Shown one piece after another: positions 8,512 to 16,841 of a DNA stretch of 64,000 nt; the first letter of the stretch is position 1, and the number at the start of each line of letters is the position of its first letter. A program made the translations under genes and the position numbers. Source of the stretch: Streptomyces hygroscopicus subsp. hygroscopicus (lineage in GTDB: Bacteria > Actinomycetota > Actinomycetes > Streptomycetales > Streptomycetaceae); assembly GCF_030269125.1 (NCBI RefSeq), contig NZ_BSSM01000028.1:28577-92576 (forward strand), given 5' to 3'. Under the pieces are notes generated by a model. That model ran no database searches, was not told where the DNA came from, and worked only from the letters and a program-made list of their open reading frames with translations.

Positions 8512-9183
8512 TCAGAACAGCCGCAGCTTGTCGTCCTCGATGCCGCGCAGGGCGTCGTAGTCGAGGATGTGGCACGCGATGTCGCGGTCCGTGGCGAGGA
8601 CGCGGGCCTGGGGCTTGATCTCCTGGGCGGCGAAGATGCCGCGGACCGGGGCGAGGTGGGGGTCGCGGTTGAGGAGGTCGAGGTAGCGGGTCAGCTGCTC
8701 GACGCCGTCGATCTCACCGCGGCGCTTGATCTCGATCGCGACCGTCCGGCCCTCGGCGTCCCGGCACAGGATGTCCACCGGCCCGATGGCCGTCATGTAC
8801 TCGCGCCGGATGAGCGTGTACCCGTCGCCGAGGGTCTCGATGCGGTCGGCGAGCAGTTCCTGGAGGTGTGCCTCCACGCCGTCCTTGATCAGACCGGGGT
8901 CGACACCGAGTTCGTGCGAGGAGTCGTGGAGGATCTCCTCCATCGTGATGATCAGTTTCTCGCCCGCCTTGTTGACGACGGTCCACACGCCCTCGTCCTC
9001 GCCGGCGCCCTCCTTCAGCGTGCAGGGCGGCGACATCCAGTTGAGGGGCTTGTAGGCCCGGTCATCGGCGTGGATGGAGACGCTGCCGTCCGCCTTGACC
9101 AGGATCAGGCGCGGCGCCGAGGGCAGGTGGGCGGTGAGCCGGCCGGCGTAGTCGACCGAGCACCGGGCAATGACGAGACGCAT
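8512..9183 (-). CDS. nucS: Endonuclease NucS (EndoMS), mismatch repair
   Basis: Mismatch-specific endonuclease that replaces MutS/MutL in actinobacteria. It is 223 residues long. An N-terminal dimerisation domain (MRLVIARCSVDYAGRLTAHL) is followed by the RecB-like nuclease core: GPVDIL supplies Asp and VAIEIKRRGEIDG supplies the E-x-K pair. The C-terminal end DKLRLF is the sliding-clamp-binding tail typical of the family. The start at 9183 matches the conserved N-terminus; the frame upstream to 9261 is non-coding. It ends at the shared terminator with the convergent gene. Confidence 0.95.
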   Translation of the reverse strand: MRLVIARCSVDYAGRLTAHLPSAPRLILVKADGSVSIHADDRAYKPLNWMSPPCTLKEGAGEDEGVWTVVNKAGEKLIITMEEILHDSSHELGVDPGLIKDGVEAHLQELLADRIETLGDGYTLIRREYMTAIGPVDILCRDAEGRTVAIEIKRRGEIDGVEQLTRYLDLLNRDPHLAPVRGIFAAQEIKPQARVLATDRDIACHILDYDALRGIEDDKLRLF

Positions 9184-9472
9184 GGTCGGCAACGCTACTC
9201 GACACCCGCCGCCGGGCGCGATTCGCCCGACCCGCTCCCTGTGGATCGCCCCACTTGTCACTGCTTTGTCCCTGGAAACTCTTGTTCATCCTTGGCCGAT
9301 TGTGGGTGCAACCCGACCATTCCATATACGCATTCTGGTGGTGTGGTCACCGACCGTTGCCTACCGTAGAGAACGGGAGGTCGCGGTCCATGTACGCAGC
9401 GTGTTTGACGGCGCGAACTCCCTTTGTCCGTCCGGCAACCCCCTGTTCCCCGGGGGTGCGAGAGGAGTACCC

Positions 9473-9865
9473 ATGTCGCTCGACGTCTCACCGGCCCTAC
9501 TCGAAGCGGCCGAGCGAGGCGAGGTCGACGAAGCAGACTTCGTCGACTGCGTCCGGACCTCCCTGCCCTACGCATGGGAGATGATCAGCTCCCTGGTGGC
9601 CCAGCTGAAGGTGGACGGCGGCCCCTTCGCCGACAACCAGACGCCCCCGCCGGACGAGCAGGCACGCGGCCAGTTGCTGCGCGCCCTCGCGAGTGACGCC
9701 ATCCGCGGCGCGCTGCAACGGCACTTCGGCGTGCGGCTGGCCTTCCAGAACTGCCACCGGGTCGCGGTGTTCCCGCTGGACGCCTCGGTGGACGAGACCC
9801 TGACCCGCTTCACCTCGGTGCGGGCCCAACTGCTGAACCAGTCGCCGGAACTTCGGGACTGCTGA
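9473..9865 (+). CDS. SCO5389-family conserved protein
   Basis: A 130-residue soluble protein that I recognise as the conserved actinobacterial family named after SCO5389, the usual divergent neighbour of nucS. It begins MSLDVSPALLEAAERGEV and is rich in acidic residues, with no catalytic motif or membrane segment. The ATG has AGAGGAG 5 nt upstream; the frame back to 9170 runs through the intergenic region. Function unknown; the stable link with nucS is the only clue. The 289-bp gap to nucS holds an A/T-richer stretch (TTGTGG and TATACG around 9300-9330) that could be a promoter. Confidence 0.85.
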   Translation: MSLDVSPALLEAAERGEVDEADFVDCVRTSLPYAWEMISSLVAQLKVDGGPFADNQTPPPDEQARGQLLRALASDAIRGALQRHFGVRLAFQNCHRVAVFPLDASVDETLTRFTSVRAQLLNQSPELRDC

Positions 9866-9944
9866 CCCGCGGCCCCGGCGCGTCCGGGGCGGTGCGTCGC
9901 CTGCTTGCCGCTCCGCCCGCGGGAGGTGCATTCGGTGCTGGGGC

Positions 9945-9968
9945 GGCAAGCCCCCCAGGTGGCTTGCC
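9945..9968 (+). terminator. Hairpin downstream of the SCO5389-family gene
   Basis: Arms GGCAAGCC and GGCTTGCC around an 8-nt C-rich loop, followed by CGTTGTTCCT. It lies between the plus-strand gene ending at 9865 and the convergent oxidoreductase gene ending at 9994. Confidence 0.6.
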
Positions 9969-9993
9969 CGTTGTTCCTGTACGGCAGTGTGCG

Positions 9994-11022
9994 TCAGCGC
10001 AGCTGCGGAAGAACCTCGGCGCCCAGGCGCCGCAGGGTGTCCTCCGTCGCCGCGAGATCGCCCGAGCCCTCGACCAGCAGGGCGAAGCGGGAAATGCCCG
10101 TGCGCTCAGCGGTGGCCGCGAGCCGGTCACCGGCGAGCCGCGGGGTGCCCACCGGGTGCAACCCGCAGAGCAGCTCGGTGTAGGCGTGCGGATCACGCAT
10201 CGCGCGCTTGCGCCCGTCGACCGTGACATGCGCGTCGAGTCCCTGTTCCAGCCAACCCGGCATCGCCTTGAGCAGGGTCTCCGCCGCGTCCTGCCTGCGG
10301 TCGGCGAGCTGGCAGACACCGGCCGCGACGTGCGCCGCCTCCGCGATCTCCTCGGGTGGCCGGCCCGCCGCGCGGGCGCAGCGCCGCCACAGGGCGACCA
10401 TCTCCGCCTTCTCCTCGTCGCCCGCGTGCATCCCGAGCAGCATCGGCAGCCCGCGCTCCGCGGCCAGCCGTACGCTCTTCGGCGAGGTGCACGCGACGAC
10501 GACCTCGGGGCCCGGGGTGTCCGTCAGGGCCTCCGAGGGGCGGGGTACGACGGGTACCTCGCGGAACGCGAACCGCTCGCCGGACGCGCCCACGGCCGGC
10601 TCGCGCAGCCAGCGCAGCAGCAGGTCGAGCGACTCGGGGAACCCGTTCTCGTACGCGTCGAGGCCCATGCCGAAGACCTCCAGGTCCACCCAGGGACCGC
10701 CGCGGCCCACCCCGAGGGTGAACCGCCCGCCGCTCGTCACGTGCAGCAGCGCGGCCTGCTCGCCGAGGGCCACCGGGTGCGCGGTGGGCAGTACGCTGAC
10801 CGCGGTGCCGACCCGGATACGGTGGGTGCGGCCGAGCAGCAGGGCGGCCAGGGTGACGGCCGAGGGACAGGTGCCGTACGGCACGAAATGGTGCTCGGCC
10901 AGCCACACCGAGTCGAGGCCGGCCTCCTCGGCGACCTCCGCCGAGCGCACCGCCCGGTGCAGGGCCTCCCCCTGGCCCTGGCCCGGGAACTGGGCACCCA
11001 GCACAAAGCTTCCTACGTACAT
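9994..11022 (-). CDS. LLM class flavin-dependent oxidoreductase
   Basis: A 342-residue luciferase-like monooxygenase (TIM barrel using reduced FMN or F420). Visible family marks are GLDSVWLAEHHF near the N-terminus, LGRTHRIRVGTAVSVLP, GRFTLGVGRGGPWVDLEVF and the C-terminal GTPRLAGDRLAATAERTGI. The start MYVGSFVLGAQFPGQG is preceded by GAGGAAG about 12 nt upstream; the much longer frame to 11403 is spurious. Cofactor and substrate cannot be assigned from sequence alone. It stands as a single gene. Confidence 0.9.
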   Translation of the reverse strand: MYVGSFVLGAQFPGQGQGEALHRAVRSAEVAEEAGLDSVWLAEHHFVPYGTCPSAVTLAALLLGRTHRIRVGTAVSVLPTAHPVALGEQAALLHVTSGGRFTLGVGRGGPWVDLEVFGMGLDAYENGFPESLDLLLRWLREPAVGASGERFAFREVPVVPRPSEALTDTPGPEVVVACTSPKSVRLAAERGLPMLLGMHAGDEEKAEMVALWRRCARAAGRPPEEIAEAAHVAAGVCQLADRRQDAAETLLKAMPGWLEQGLDAHVTVDGRKRAMRDPHAYTELLCGLHPVGTPRLAGDRLAATAERTGISRFALLVEGSGDLAATEDTLRRLGAEVLPQLR

Positions 11023-11245
11023 CGCGTTTCCCGCTTCCTCGGCTCCGACCCGGAGCTCCCCCACACCGGCATAACCGTCTGACACGTGCCCAGGACACGG
11101 CCTGGCGGGGTAATTTGCCGATTGTCTGCGTAATCGGCCGTTCCGAGGGGGGACTTGCGCCGGTTGGCGGCCTTCGCGTGCCCCGCCCGGCGGCGCGTAG
11201 GCTGGACGCCGTCCGCCCCTGCCGCCGAGCCCCGAGAGGTGTCCC

Positions 11246-11578
11246 GTGTCCCCGCGCCGCAACCGACCGAAGGCCGCCGGCTCGTCCGGCCGCAGCGCCG
11301 AGGACGACCGCGCCGAGCGGTACGGCGGTTTCCAGTCCACGGAGGACTGGGCGGGCGAGGAGTGGAGCGTGCGGCATGTCGCGGGCGCGAGCGCCGAGGG
11401 CAAGACCTACCGCTGCCCCGGCTGCGACCAGATGATCCCCTCCGCGGTCCCGCACGTGGTGGCCTGGCCCCAGTACGCGGGCGTCGACGACCGCCGCCAC
11501 TGGCACAAGGCCTGCTGGAACGCGCGAGACCGCCGCACCTCACGGGTGCAGCGGTCTCGTAACGCGCCGAGGTTCTGA
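11246..11578 (+). CDS. Small zinc-ribbon-like protein, unknown function
   Basis: A 110-residue basic protein. The N-terminal 25 residues are charged and likely disordered. The core YRCPGCDQMIPSAVPHVVAW followed by HWHKACW carries a CxxC pair plus His and Cys residues that look like a zinc knuckle. It is often labelled ATP/GTP-binding in Streptomyces genomes, but no P-loop is visible. GTG start with GAGAGG upstream. It converges on the ABC transporter genes with only 16 bp between stops. Confidence 0.8.
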   Translation: MSPRRNRPKAAGSSGRSAEDDRAERYGGFQSTEDWAGEEWSVRHVAGASAEGKTYRCPGCDQMIPSAVPHVVAWPQYAGVDDRRHWHKACWNARDRRTSRVQRSRNAPRF

Positions 11579-11594
11579 GGCCCGGGGGCCGGTC

Positions 11595-12479
11595 TCACAC
11601 GTCCCGGTTGCGCAGCAGCACGTACGCTCCCGCGCCGGCCGCCGCGGTCAGGCCCATCATGATCCACAGCGGGTCCCAGCCCGTGGGTCCGGAGCCGCTG
11701 AGCGTGTTGTCGTAGAAGACGCTGAGCTGGCTCGGGAAGCTGTACTCGAACAGGAAGTCGCGCACCGAGCGCAGCGATTCCGTGGCCATGAACAGCGCGA
11801 GCACCAGCGGGGCGAGCACCAGGCCGATCATGATGGTGATGCCGCCCGCCGAGTGCCGGATCATCGAGCCGACGAGCAGCGCGAGCAGGCCGAGCAGCGC
11901 GATGTAGAGGCTCACGCCGACGGTGGCCTTGAACCAGTCCCCGCCGGAGGGCGACGCGGCACCGGAGCCGGACAGCATCGACGACTGCACCATCGCCACG
12001 AAGGACACCGACACCAGGGTCACCACGAAGGCGACCGCGAAGAACACGATCGCCTTGGCGGCCAGCACCCGCCCGCGGCTCGGGCACGCCGTCATCGTCG
12101 TGCGGATCATGCCGGTGCCGTACTCCGAGGCCGTGGTCAGCACGCCGAGCGTGATGATGCACATGTTGCCGACGAGCACTCCGAAGAAGCCGAAGGACAG
12201 CGGGTTCGAACCGCTCATCGAGGCGTCGCTCGCGTGGGCCGACACCAGCCCTCCGACCAGCAGACCGATGCCCACGACGAGGAACACGAAGACGCTGAGC
12301 GTCCAGATCGTCGAGCGGACCGACCTGATCTTCGTCCACTCCGAGGCCACCGCGTGCCCGAGGTGGGTGCGCACCACCGGGATCGGCGAGGTGTAGCCGG
12401 GGTACGAGCCGCCGGGCGCCGCCTGCCAGTGGGGCGCGGCGGCCGGGGCCTGCGGCATCGGGGGCTGGTGGGTGCTCAT
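11595..12479 (-). CDS. ABC-2 type permease, transporter A
   Basis: A 294-residue permease with about six hydrophobic segments (VFVFLVVGIGLLVGGLV, LLGLLALLVGSMI and others), a proline-rich cytoplasmic N-terminus of about 40 residues, and the ASEYGTGMIRTTM motif of this ABC-2 subfamily. Its ATG overlaps the stop of the ATPase gene by 4 bp (ATGA), so the pair is translationally coupled. It ends RNRDV, like its paralogue at 13890-14705. Substrate unknown. Confidence 0.9.
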   Translation of the reverse strand: MSTHQPPMPQAPAAAPHWQAAPGGSYPGYTSPIPVVRTHLGHAVASEWTKIRSVRSTIWTLSVFVFLVVGIGLLVGGLVSAHASDASMSGSNPLSFGFFGVLVGNMCIITLGVLTTASEYGTGMIRTTMTACPSRGRVLAAKAIVFFAVAFVVTLVSVSFVAMVQSSMLSGSGAASPSGGDWFKATVGVSLYIALLGLLALLVGSMIRHSAGGITIMIGLVLAPLVLALFMATESLRSVRDFLFEYSFPSQLSVFYDNTLSGSGPTGWDPLWIMMGLTAAAGAGAYVLLRNRDV

Positions 12480-13759
12480 CGGGCGTCCTCGGGCTGGGTC
12501 GTGTCGGCGGCGGGGGCGGCGGGGGCCGGGGGAGCGGCCGGGGCAGCGGGGGCCGGGGTCGCGGGGGCCGGGGCCTGGACGGCCTGGGGCGCCGGCTGGG
12601 CGTACGGGTTCGCGACCGCGGCGCCATGGCCCGCCGGGGCGCCCGGAGCGCCGTACGCGCCCGCCGGGGCGCCGCCGTAGGGGCCCGCCGGGGCGCCGGG
12701 GCCGCCCGCCGGCATCACGAAGGGCTGCCCGCCCTGCTGGGGGGACGGCGGGGCGTACCAGCCGGGCTGGCCCTGGCCGGGCACCGGCATGGGCGGCTCG
12801 GCGCCGGGCGGCAGCGGCTGCTGCAGACCCGCCTTCTGGTCGGTGGTGGAGCGGTAGTCCACCGCGCCCTGGGTCATCCGCATGTACGCCTCCTCCAGCG
12901 AGGCCTGGTGCGGCGACAGCTCCCACAGCCGCACGCCCGCCTCGTGCGCGAGGTCGCTGATGCGGGGCAGCGGCAGCCCGGTCACGCGCAGCGCGCCGTC
13001 CTGCTCCGGCAGGACGTGGCCGCCGGCCTCGGTGAGCGCGGCGCCGAGTTTCTCGCGCAGCTGCGGCTCGGTGTCGGGGGTGCGCACCCGCGCGAAGTCG
13101 GCGGAGTTGGCGGAGATGAAGTCCCTCACGCTCATGTCGGCGAGCAGCTGGCCGCGCCCGATCACGATGAGGTGGTCGGCGGTCAGCGCCATCTCGCTCA
13201 TCAGGTGCGAGGAGACGAAGACGGTACGGCCCTCCGCCGCCAGCGCCTTCATCAGGTTGCGCACCCAGAGGATGCCCTCGGGGTCGAGGCCGTTGACCGG
13301 CTCGTCGAAGAGCAGCACCTGGGGGTCGCCGAGCAGCGCGGCGGCGATGCCGAGGCGCTGGCCCATGCCGAGCGAGAAGCCCTTGGAGCGCTTCTTGGCG
13401 ACGTCCTGGAGGCCGACGACGCCGAGCACCTCGTCCACGCGGCGGGCCGGGATGCCCGACAGCTGGGCGAGGCTCAGCAGGTGGTTGCGGGCGGAGCGGC
13501 CGCCGTGCACGGCCTTGGCGTCGAGCAGCGCGCCCACCTGGCGGGGCGCGTTGGGCAGCCTGCGGTAGGGATGGCCGCCGATGGTCACCTGGCCGGACGT
13601 CGGGTTGTCCAGTCCGAGGATCATCCTCATCGTCGTGGACTTGCCCGAGCCGTTGGGCCCGAGGAAGCCGGTCACGGCTCCGGGTCGCACCTGGAAGGAA
13701 AGGTTGTACACGGCGGTCTTGTCGCCGTACCGCTTCGTCAGGCCTACAGCCTCGATCAT
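12476..13759 (-). CDS. ABC transporter ATPase with Pro/Ala/Gly-rich tail, transporter A
   Basis: ATP-binding subunit (427 residues). Walker A is GPNGSGKST, the signature region is SKGFSLGMGQRLGIAAALL, Walker B is VLLFDEPVNGLDP, and SSHLMSEMA carries the H-loop. Residues 230-310 form the usual accessory domain ending LSPHQASLEEAYMRMT. From about residue 320 the protein becomes an unusual low-complexity Pro/Ala/Gly tail absent from the paralogue at 14702-15655. ATG 13759 is used; GTG 13768 is possible. Coupled to the permease through ATGA. Confidence 0.92.
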   Translation of the reverse strand: MIEAVGLTKRYGDKTAVYNLSFQVRPGAVTGFLGPNGSGKSTTMRMILGLDNPTSGQVTIGGHPYRRLPNAPRQVGALLDAKAVHGGRSARNHLLSLAQLSGIPARRVDEVLGVVGLQDVAKKRSKGFSLGMGQRLGIAAALLGDPQVLLFDEPVNGLDPEGILWVRNLMKALAAEGRTVFVSSHLMSEMALTADHLIVIGRGQLLADMSVRDFISANSADFARVRTPDTEPQLREKLGAALTEAGGHVLPEQDGALRVTGLPLPRISDLAHEAGVRLWELSPHQASLEEAYMRMTQGAVDYRSTTDQKAGLQQPLPPGAEPPMPVPGQGQPGWYAPPSPQQGGQPFVMPAGGPGAPAGPYGGAPAGAYGAPGAPAGHGAAVANPYAQPAPQAVQAPAPATPAPAAPAAPPAPAAPAADTTQPEDAR

Positions 13760-13889
13760 GCTCCGCACCCATCGGAAGGTTCAGGACAGCGGGGAACCGC
13801 CCCCGTAAGGGTTAGGAGGATATCGGGGCGCTGACGGTTCCGCCCAAAGAAAAGTAAAGCTGAAGTAATACGGTGCGTGAACGAGACCT

Positions 13890-14705
13890 TTACTGCGCGT
13901 CTCGGCGCCTGAGCAGCGCGTACCCGCCGGCGAGCGCGGCGATCACCCACAGCGCCATGATGCCGAGCCCGCCCCAGGGTCCGTAGGGCGCCTCGTCGGC
14001 GCGCGGCACCGCCTGCATGATCCGGCTGCCGGCCTGGTCCGGCAGGAACCGGCCGGCCTTCTTGGTGGAGTCGACGGCAGCGAGGATGTTGGAGATCAGG
14101 AAGAAGAACGGCATCAGGATGCCGAGCGACAGCAGCGGCGAGCGCAGCATGGCGGCGACGCCCATGGAGAACACCGCGATCAGGGTGAGGTAGAGCCCGC
14201 CGCCCACCACCGCGCGCAGCACGCCAGGATCGCCGAGCCCGGCCCGGTAGGGACCGAGCATGGCCTGGCCGAGGAAGAACGTGGCGAAGCTCGTGATCAT
14301 CCCGACGACCAGGGCGAGCGCGCCCGCGACCGCGATCTTGCCGAACAGGAAGGCGCCGCGGCGCGGCACGGCGGCCAGCGAGACCCGGATCATGCCGGTG
14401 CTGTACTCGTTGGTGACGACCAGCACCCCGAACACGATCATGGCGAGCTGGCCGAGGGTCATGCCGGCGAAACTGACGAAGGTCGGATCGAGGGTCAGCC
14501 GCTCCCGGACCGGCATCGTGTCGTACTCGTTCCGGGTCAGCGCGGAGATGAGCATGCCGATGCCGATGGTGACCACGACGGCGACCGAGAGGGTCCAGCC
14601 CGTGGACGACACCGACCGGATCTTCGTCCACTCGGAGCGCAGGACCTGGGCGACGCCGGCGGTGGGGGAGGTCTGCCGGGGCCGGCCGGTCCGGACGCTC
14701 GTCAT
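13890..14705 (-). CDS. ABC-2 type permease, transporter B
   Basis: A 271-residue permease paralogous to the one at 11595-12479: same LRSEWTKIRSV opening, NEYSTGMIRVSL motif, about six membrane segments and a final LLRRRDAQ. Its ATG overlaps the stop of its ATPase by 4 bp. The 130-bp gap to transporter A contains an A/T-richer stretch near 13855-13895 that may hold the promoter of transporter A. The two pairs look like a tandem duplication that has since diverged. Confidence 0.9.
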   Translation of the reverse strand: MTSVRTGRPRQTSPTAGVAQVLRSEWTKIRSVSSTGWTLSVAVVVTIGIGMLISALTRNEYDTMPVRERLTLDPTFVSFAGMTLGQLAMIVFGVLVVTNEYSTGMIRVSLAAVPRRGAFLFGKIAVAGALALVVGMITSFATFFLGQAMLGPYRAGLGDPGVLRAVVGGGLYLTLIAVFSMGVAAMLRSPLLSLGILMPFFFLISNILAAVDSTKKAGRFLPDQAGSRIMQAVPRADEAPYGPWGGLGIMALWVIAALAGGYALLRRRDAQ

Positions 14706-15655
14706 GCCGTACCTCCCTGGCGACCGGAACCCCAGCTCCTCGGGCCGGCCTCCGTCCGCGCGTGGTACTCCACCGATCCGGCCGTCAGCCGCATGAACGC
14801 CTCCTCCAGCGAGGCCTGCCGGGGACTCAGCTCGTGCAGCACGATCCCGTGCCGCGCGGCCAGCTCCCCGATCCGCTCGGCCTTGTCGCCCTCCGCCTCC
14901 AGCGCGCCGTCCGCCGCCGGGACCACGGTGATCCCGGCCTCGTGCAGCGCGTCGAGGAGCCGCTCGGGCTGGGGCGAGCGGACGCGGGCGTAGCTGCGCG
15001 CGTGCCGCCGGACGAACTCCGCCATGGAGGTGTCCGCGAGCAGCCGGCCCTGCCCGATGACCACCAGATGGTCGGCGGTCTGCGCCATCTCGCTCATCAG
15101 ATGGGAGGAGACGAACACCGTCCGGCCCTGCGCGGCCAGCGATTTCATCAGGTTCCGGATCCAGTGGATGCCCTCGGGGTCGAGCCCGTTCACCGGCTCG
15201 TCGAACATCAGGACGCGGGGGTCCCCGAGCAGCGCGGCCGCGATCCCGAGCCGCTGGGCCATGCCGTACGAGAACCCCTTGGCCTTCTGTCGCGCGACGG
15301 CCACGAGTCCCACCGTCTCCAGCACCTCGCCCACCCGGCCGCGTGGGATGCCGTTGCTCTGCGCGAGGCACAGCAGGTGGTTGTAGGCGCTGCGCCCGCC
15401 GTGCACGGCCTTGGCGTCCAGCAGCGCGCCGATGCACGTCAGCGGGTCGGTCAGCTGCTCGTAGTGCCTGCCGTCGATCCGCACGTCACCGGCGGTGGGA
15501 TGGTCGAGCCCGAGGATCATCCGCATCGTGGTGGACTTCCCGGCCCCGTTCGGCCCCAGGAACCCGGTCACGATGCCCGGCCGCACGGTACACGTCAGAC
15601 CATCGACGGCCACCTTCTCGCCGTACCGCTTGGTCAGCCCGTCCAGCTCGATCAT
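14702..15655 (-). CDS. ABC transporter ATPase, transporter B
   Basis: ATP-binding subunit (317 residues). Walker A is GPNGAGKST, the signature region is AKGFSYGMAQRLGIAAALL, Walker B is VLMFDEPVNGLDP, and SSHLMSEMAQTADH carries the H-loop. It shares nearly all landmarks with the ATPase at 12476-13759, including LSPRQASLEEAFMRLT, but lacks that protein's long low-complexity tail. The start codon ATG begins MIELDGLTKRYG. It leads the transporter B operon, right after the filP terminator. Confidence 0.93.
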   Translation of the reverse strand: MIELDGLTKRYGEKVAVDGLTCTVRPGIVTGFLGPNGAGKSTTMRMILGLDHPTAGDVRIDGRHYEQLTDPLTCIGALLDAKAVHGGRSAYNHLLCLAQSNGIPRGRVGEVLETVGLVAVARQKAKGFSYGMAQRLGIAAALLGDPRVLMFDEPVNGLDPEGIHWIRNLMKSLAAQGRTVFVSSHLMSEMAQTADHLVVIGQGRLLADTSMAEFVRRHARSYARVRSPQPERLLDALHEAGITVVPAADGALEAEGDKAERIGELAARHGIVLHELSPRQASLEEAFMRLTAGSVEYHARTEAGPRSWGSGRQGGTA

Positions 15656-15676
15656 GCCGCCACGCTAGAACGTGAC

Positions 15677-15708
15677 AAAGCCCCCTGCCACTTGGGGCAG
15701 GGGGCTTT
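15677..15708 (-). terminator. filP terminator
   Basis: Perfect 13-bp stem AAAGCCCCCTGCC / GGCAGGGGGCTTT with a 6-nt loop, 15 bp after the filP stop and ending in a short U-run on the minus strand. Confidence 0.85.
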
Positions 15709-15722
15709 CGAAGCCTCGGTGC

Positions 15723-16658
15723 CTACCGGGACTGCTGCGCCGGAACCCCACGGGAAACCGGCTCGTCCTCACCCGTCGAGCCCGCGGCGGCGACGGCGGC
15801 GCCGGTGAGCGTCGCCAGCATCTCGCGCACGTTCGTCAGCTGGGCGTTGATGCTGTCGCGGCGGTTGGTGAGGGCCGCCAGCTCACGCTCGGACTCGGAA
15901 CGGATGCGGTCCGCCTTGGCATTGGCGTCGGCCACGATGTCCTCGGCCTGGCGCTGGGCGGTCTCCACCGTCTGGCGGGCGCGGCGCTCGGCGTCGGTGC
16001 GCAGCTTCTCCGCCTCCAGGCGCAGCTGCTCGGCACGGTGCTCGATCTCCGCCAGCCGCTTCTCCGCCTTCTGCTGGCGCGAGGCCAGGTCGCGCTCGGA
16101 CTGCTCGCGGCGCTTGGCCAGGTTCGTCTCGAAGTCGGCGGCGGCCTGAGCGGCCTTGGCGCGGGTCTCCTCGAAGAGGGCGTCCGCCTCCTCCCGCTTG
16201 GACTGCGCGTCCTTCTGCGCGTCGGCACGCAGCTGAGAGGCCTCGCCCTTGGCCTTCTCCACGATGCGGGCGCCCTCGTCCTCCGCCTTGGCCTTGCGCT
16301 CGGTGGCGTAGGACTCGGCGTCGTTACGAACCTGCTGGGCGGCCGACTCGGCCAGCTCGCGGTGCTGTTCGGCAGCGCGGCGGGCCTCCTCACGCAGCTC
16401 CTTGGCCTCTTCCTCGGCCAGGCGCAGGATCTTCTCGACCCGGGCGCCGAGACCGGCGTACGACGGCTCGGCGTCGCTCACCTGGGTCTGGGCGTTCTGC
16501 GTCTCGAGGTGCAGCTCCTCGATGCGCTTCTCCAGGGCGGTGATACGGGCGTTGGCCTGGTCACGTTGGGAGACGAGGTTGGAGATACGTTCGTCCACCT
16601 GAGCGCGGTCGTACCCACGCCGCACAAGCTCGAAGCCGTAGGGGGAAGTGTCGCTCAT
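15723..16658 (-). CDS. filP: FilP, intermediate-filament-like coiled-coil protein
   Basis: A 311-residue, almost wholly coiled-coil cytoskeletal protein that forms filaments under hyphal tips and stiffens Streptomyces hyphae, working with DivIVA and Scy. The N-terminus (MSDTSPYGFELVRRGYDRAQ) resembles the DivIVA-type start. From about residue 20 the sequence is continuous Glu/Arg/Ala heptad and hendecad pattern with the recurrent A-E-x-x-R-x-E-A unit. The C-terminus LTNRRDSINAQLTNVREMLA ends the rod, followed by a short tail. The next gene upstream is scy, as in other streptomycetes; separate terminators indicate separate transcripts. Confidence 0.95.
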   Translation of the reverse strand: MSDTSPYGFELVRRGYDRAQVDERISNLVSQRDQANARITALEKRIEELHLETQNAQTQVSDAEPSYAGLGARVEKILRLAEEEAKELREEARRAAEQHRELAESAAQQVRNDAESYATERKAKAEDEGARIVEKAKGEASQLRADAQKDAQSKREEADALFEETRAKAAQAAADFETNLAKRREQSERDLASRQQKAEKRLAEIEHRAEQLRLEAEKLRTDAERRARQTVETAQRQAEDIVADANAKADRIRSESERELAALTNRRDSINAQLTNVREMLATLTGAAVAAAGSTGEDEPVSRGVPAQQSR

Positions 16659-16782
16659 GGGGTTCCTGTCAAATGAGACCGGTGAGGTGATAGGGGGAAT
16701 CCTAGGCGCCGAAGCGGTGTGTCATCGAGCGGATACGTGTTTGATCTGGAGAATGACACCTCTTTTGAGTGGCTGACCGCCG

Positions 16783-16814
16783 GAGGGCTTGCCAACAAGC
16801 AGGGCAAAGCCCTC
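16783..16814 (-). terminator. scy terminator
   Basis: GAGGGCTT-GCC pairs with GGGCAAAGCCCTC around an AACAAGCA loop, 27 bp downstream of the scy stop and upstream of filP. One bulged base. It separates scy from filP transcription. Confidence 0.7.
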
Positions 16815-16841
16815 AGTCGACACCGAAACACCCCTTGGATG

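Noticed and set aside
9184..9472. Upstream extension of the SCO5389-family protein from 9170
   Set aside because: It overlaps the nucS start region and lacks coding-type third positions; the ATG at 9473 has a good SD.
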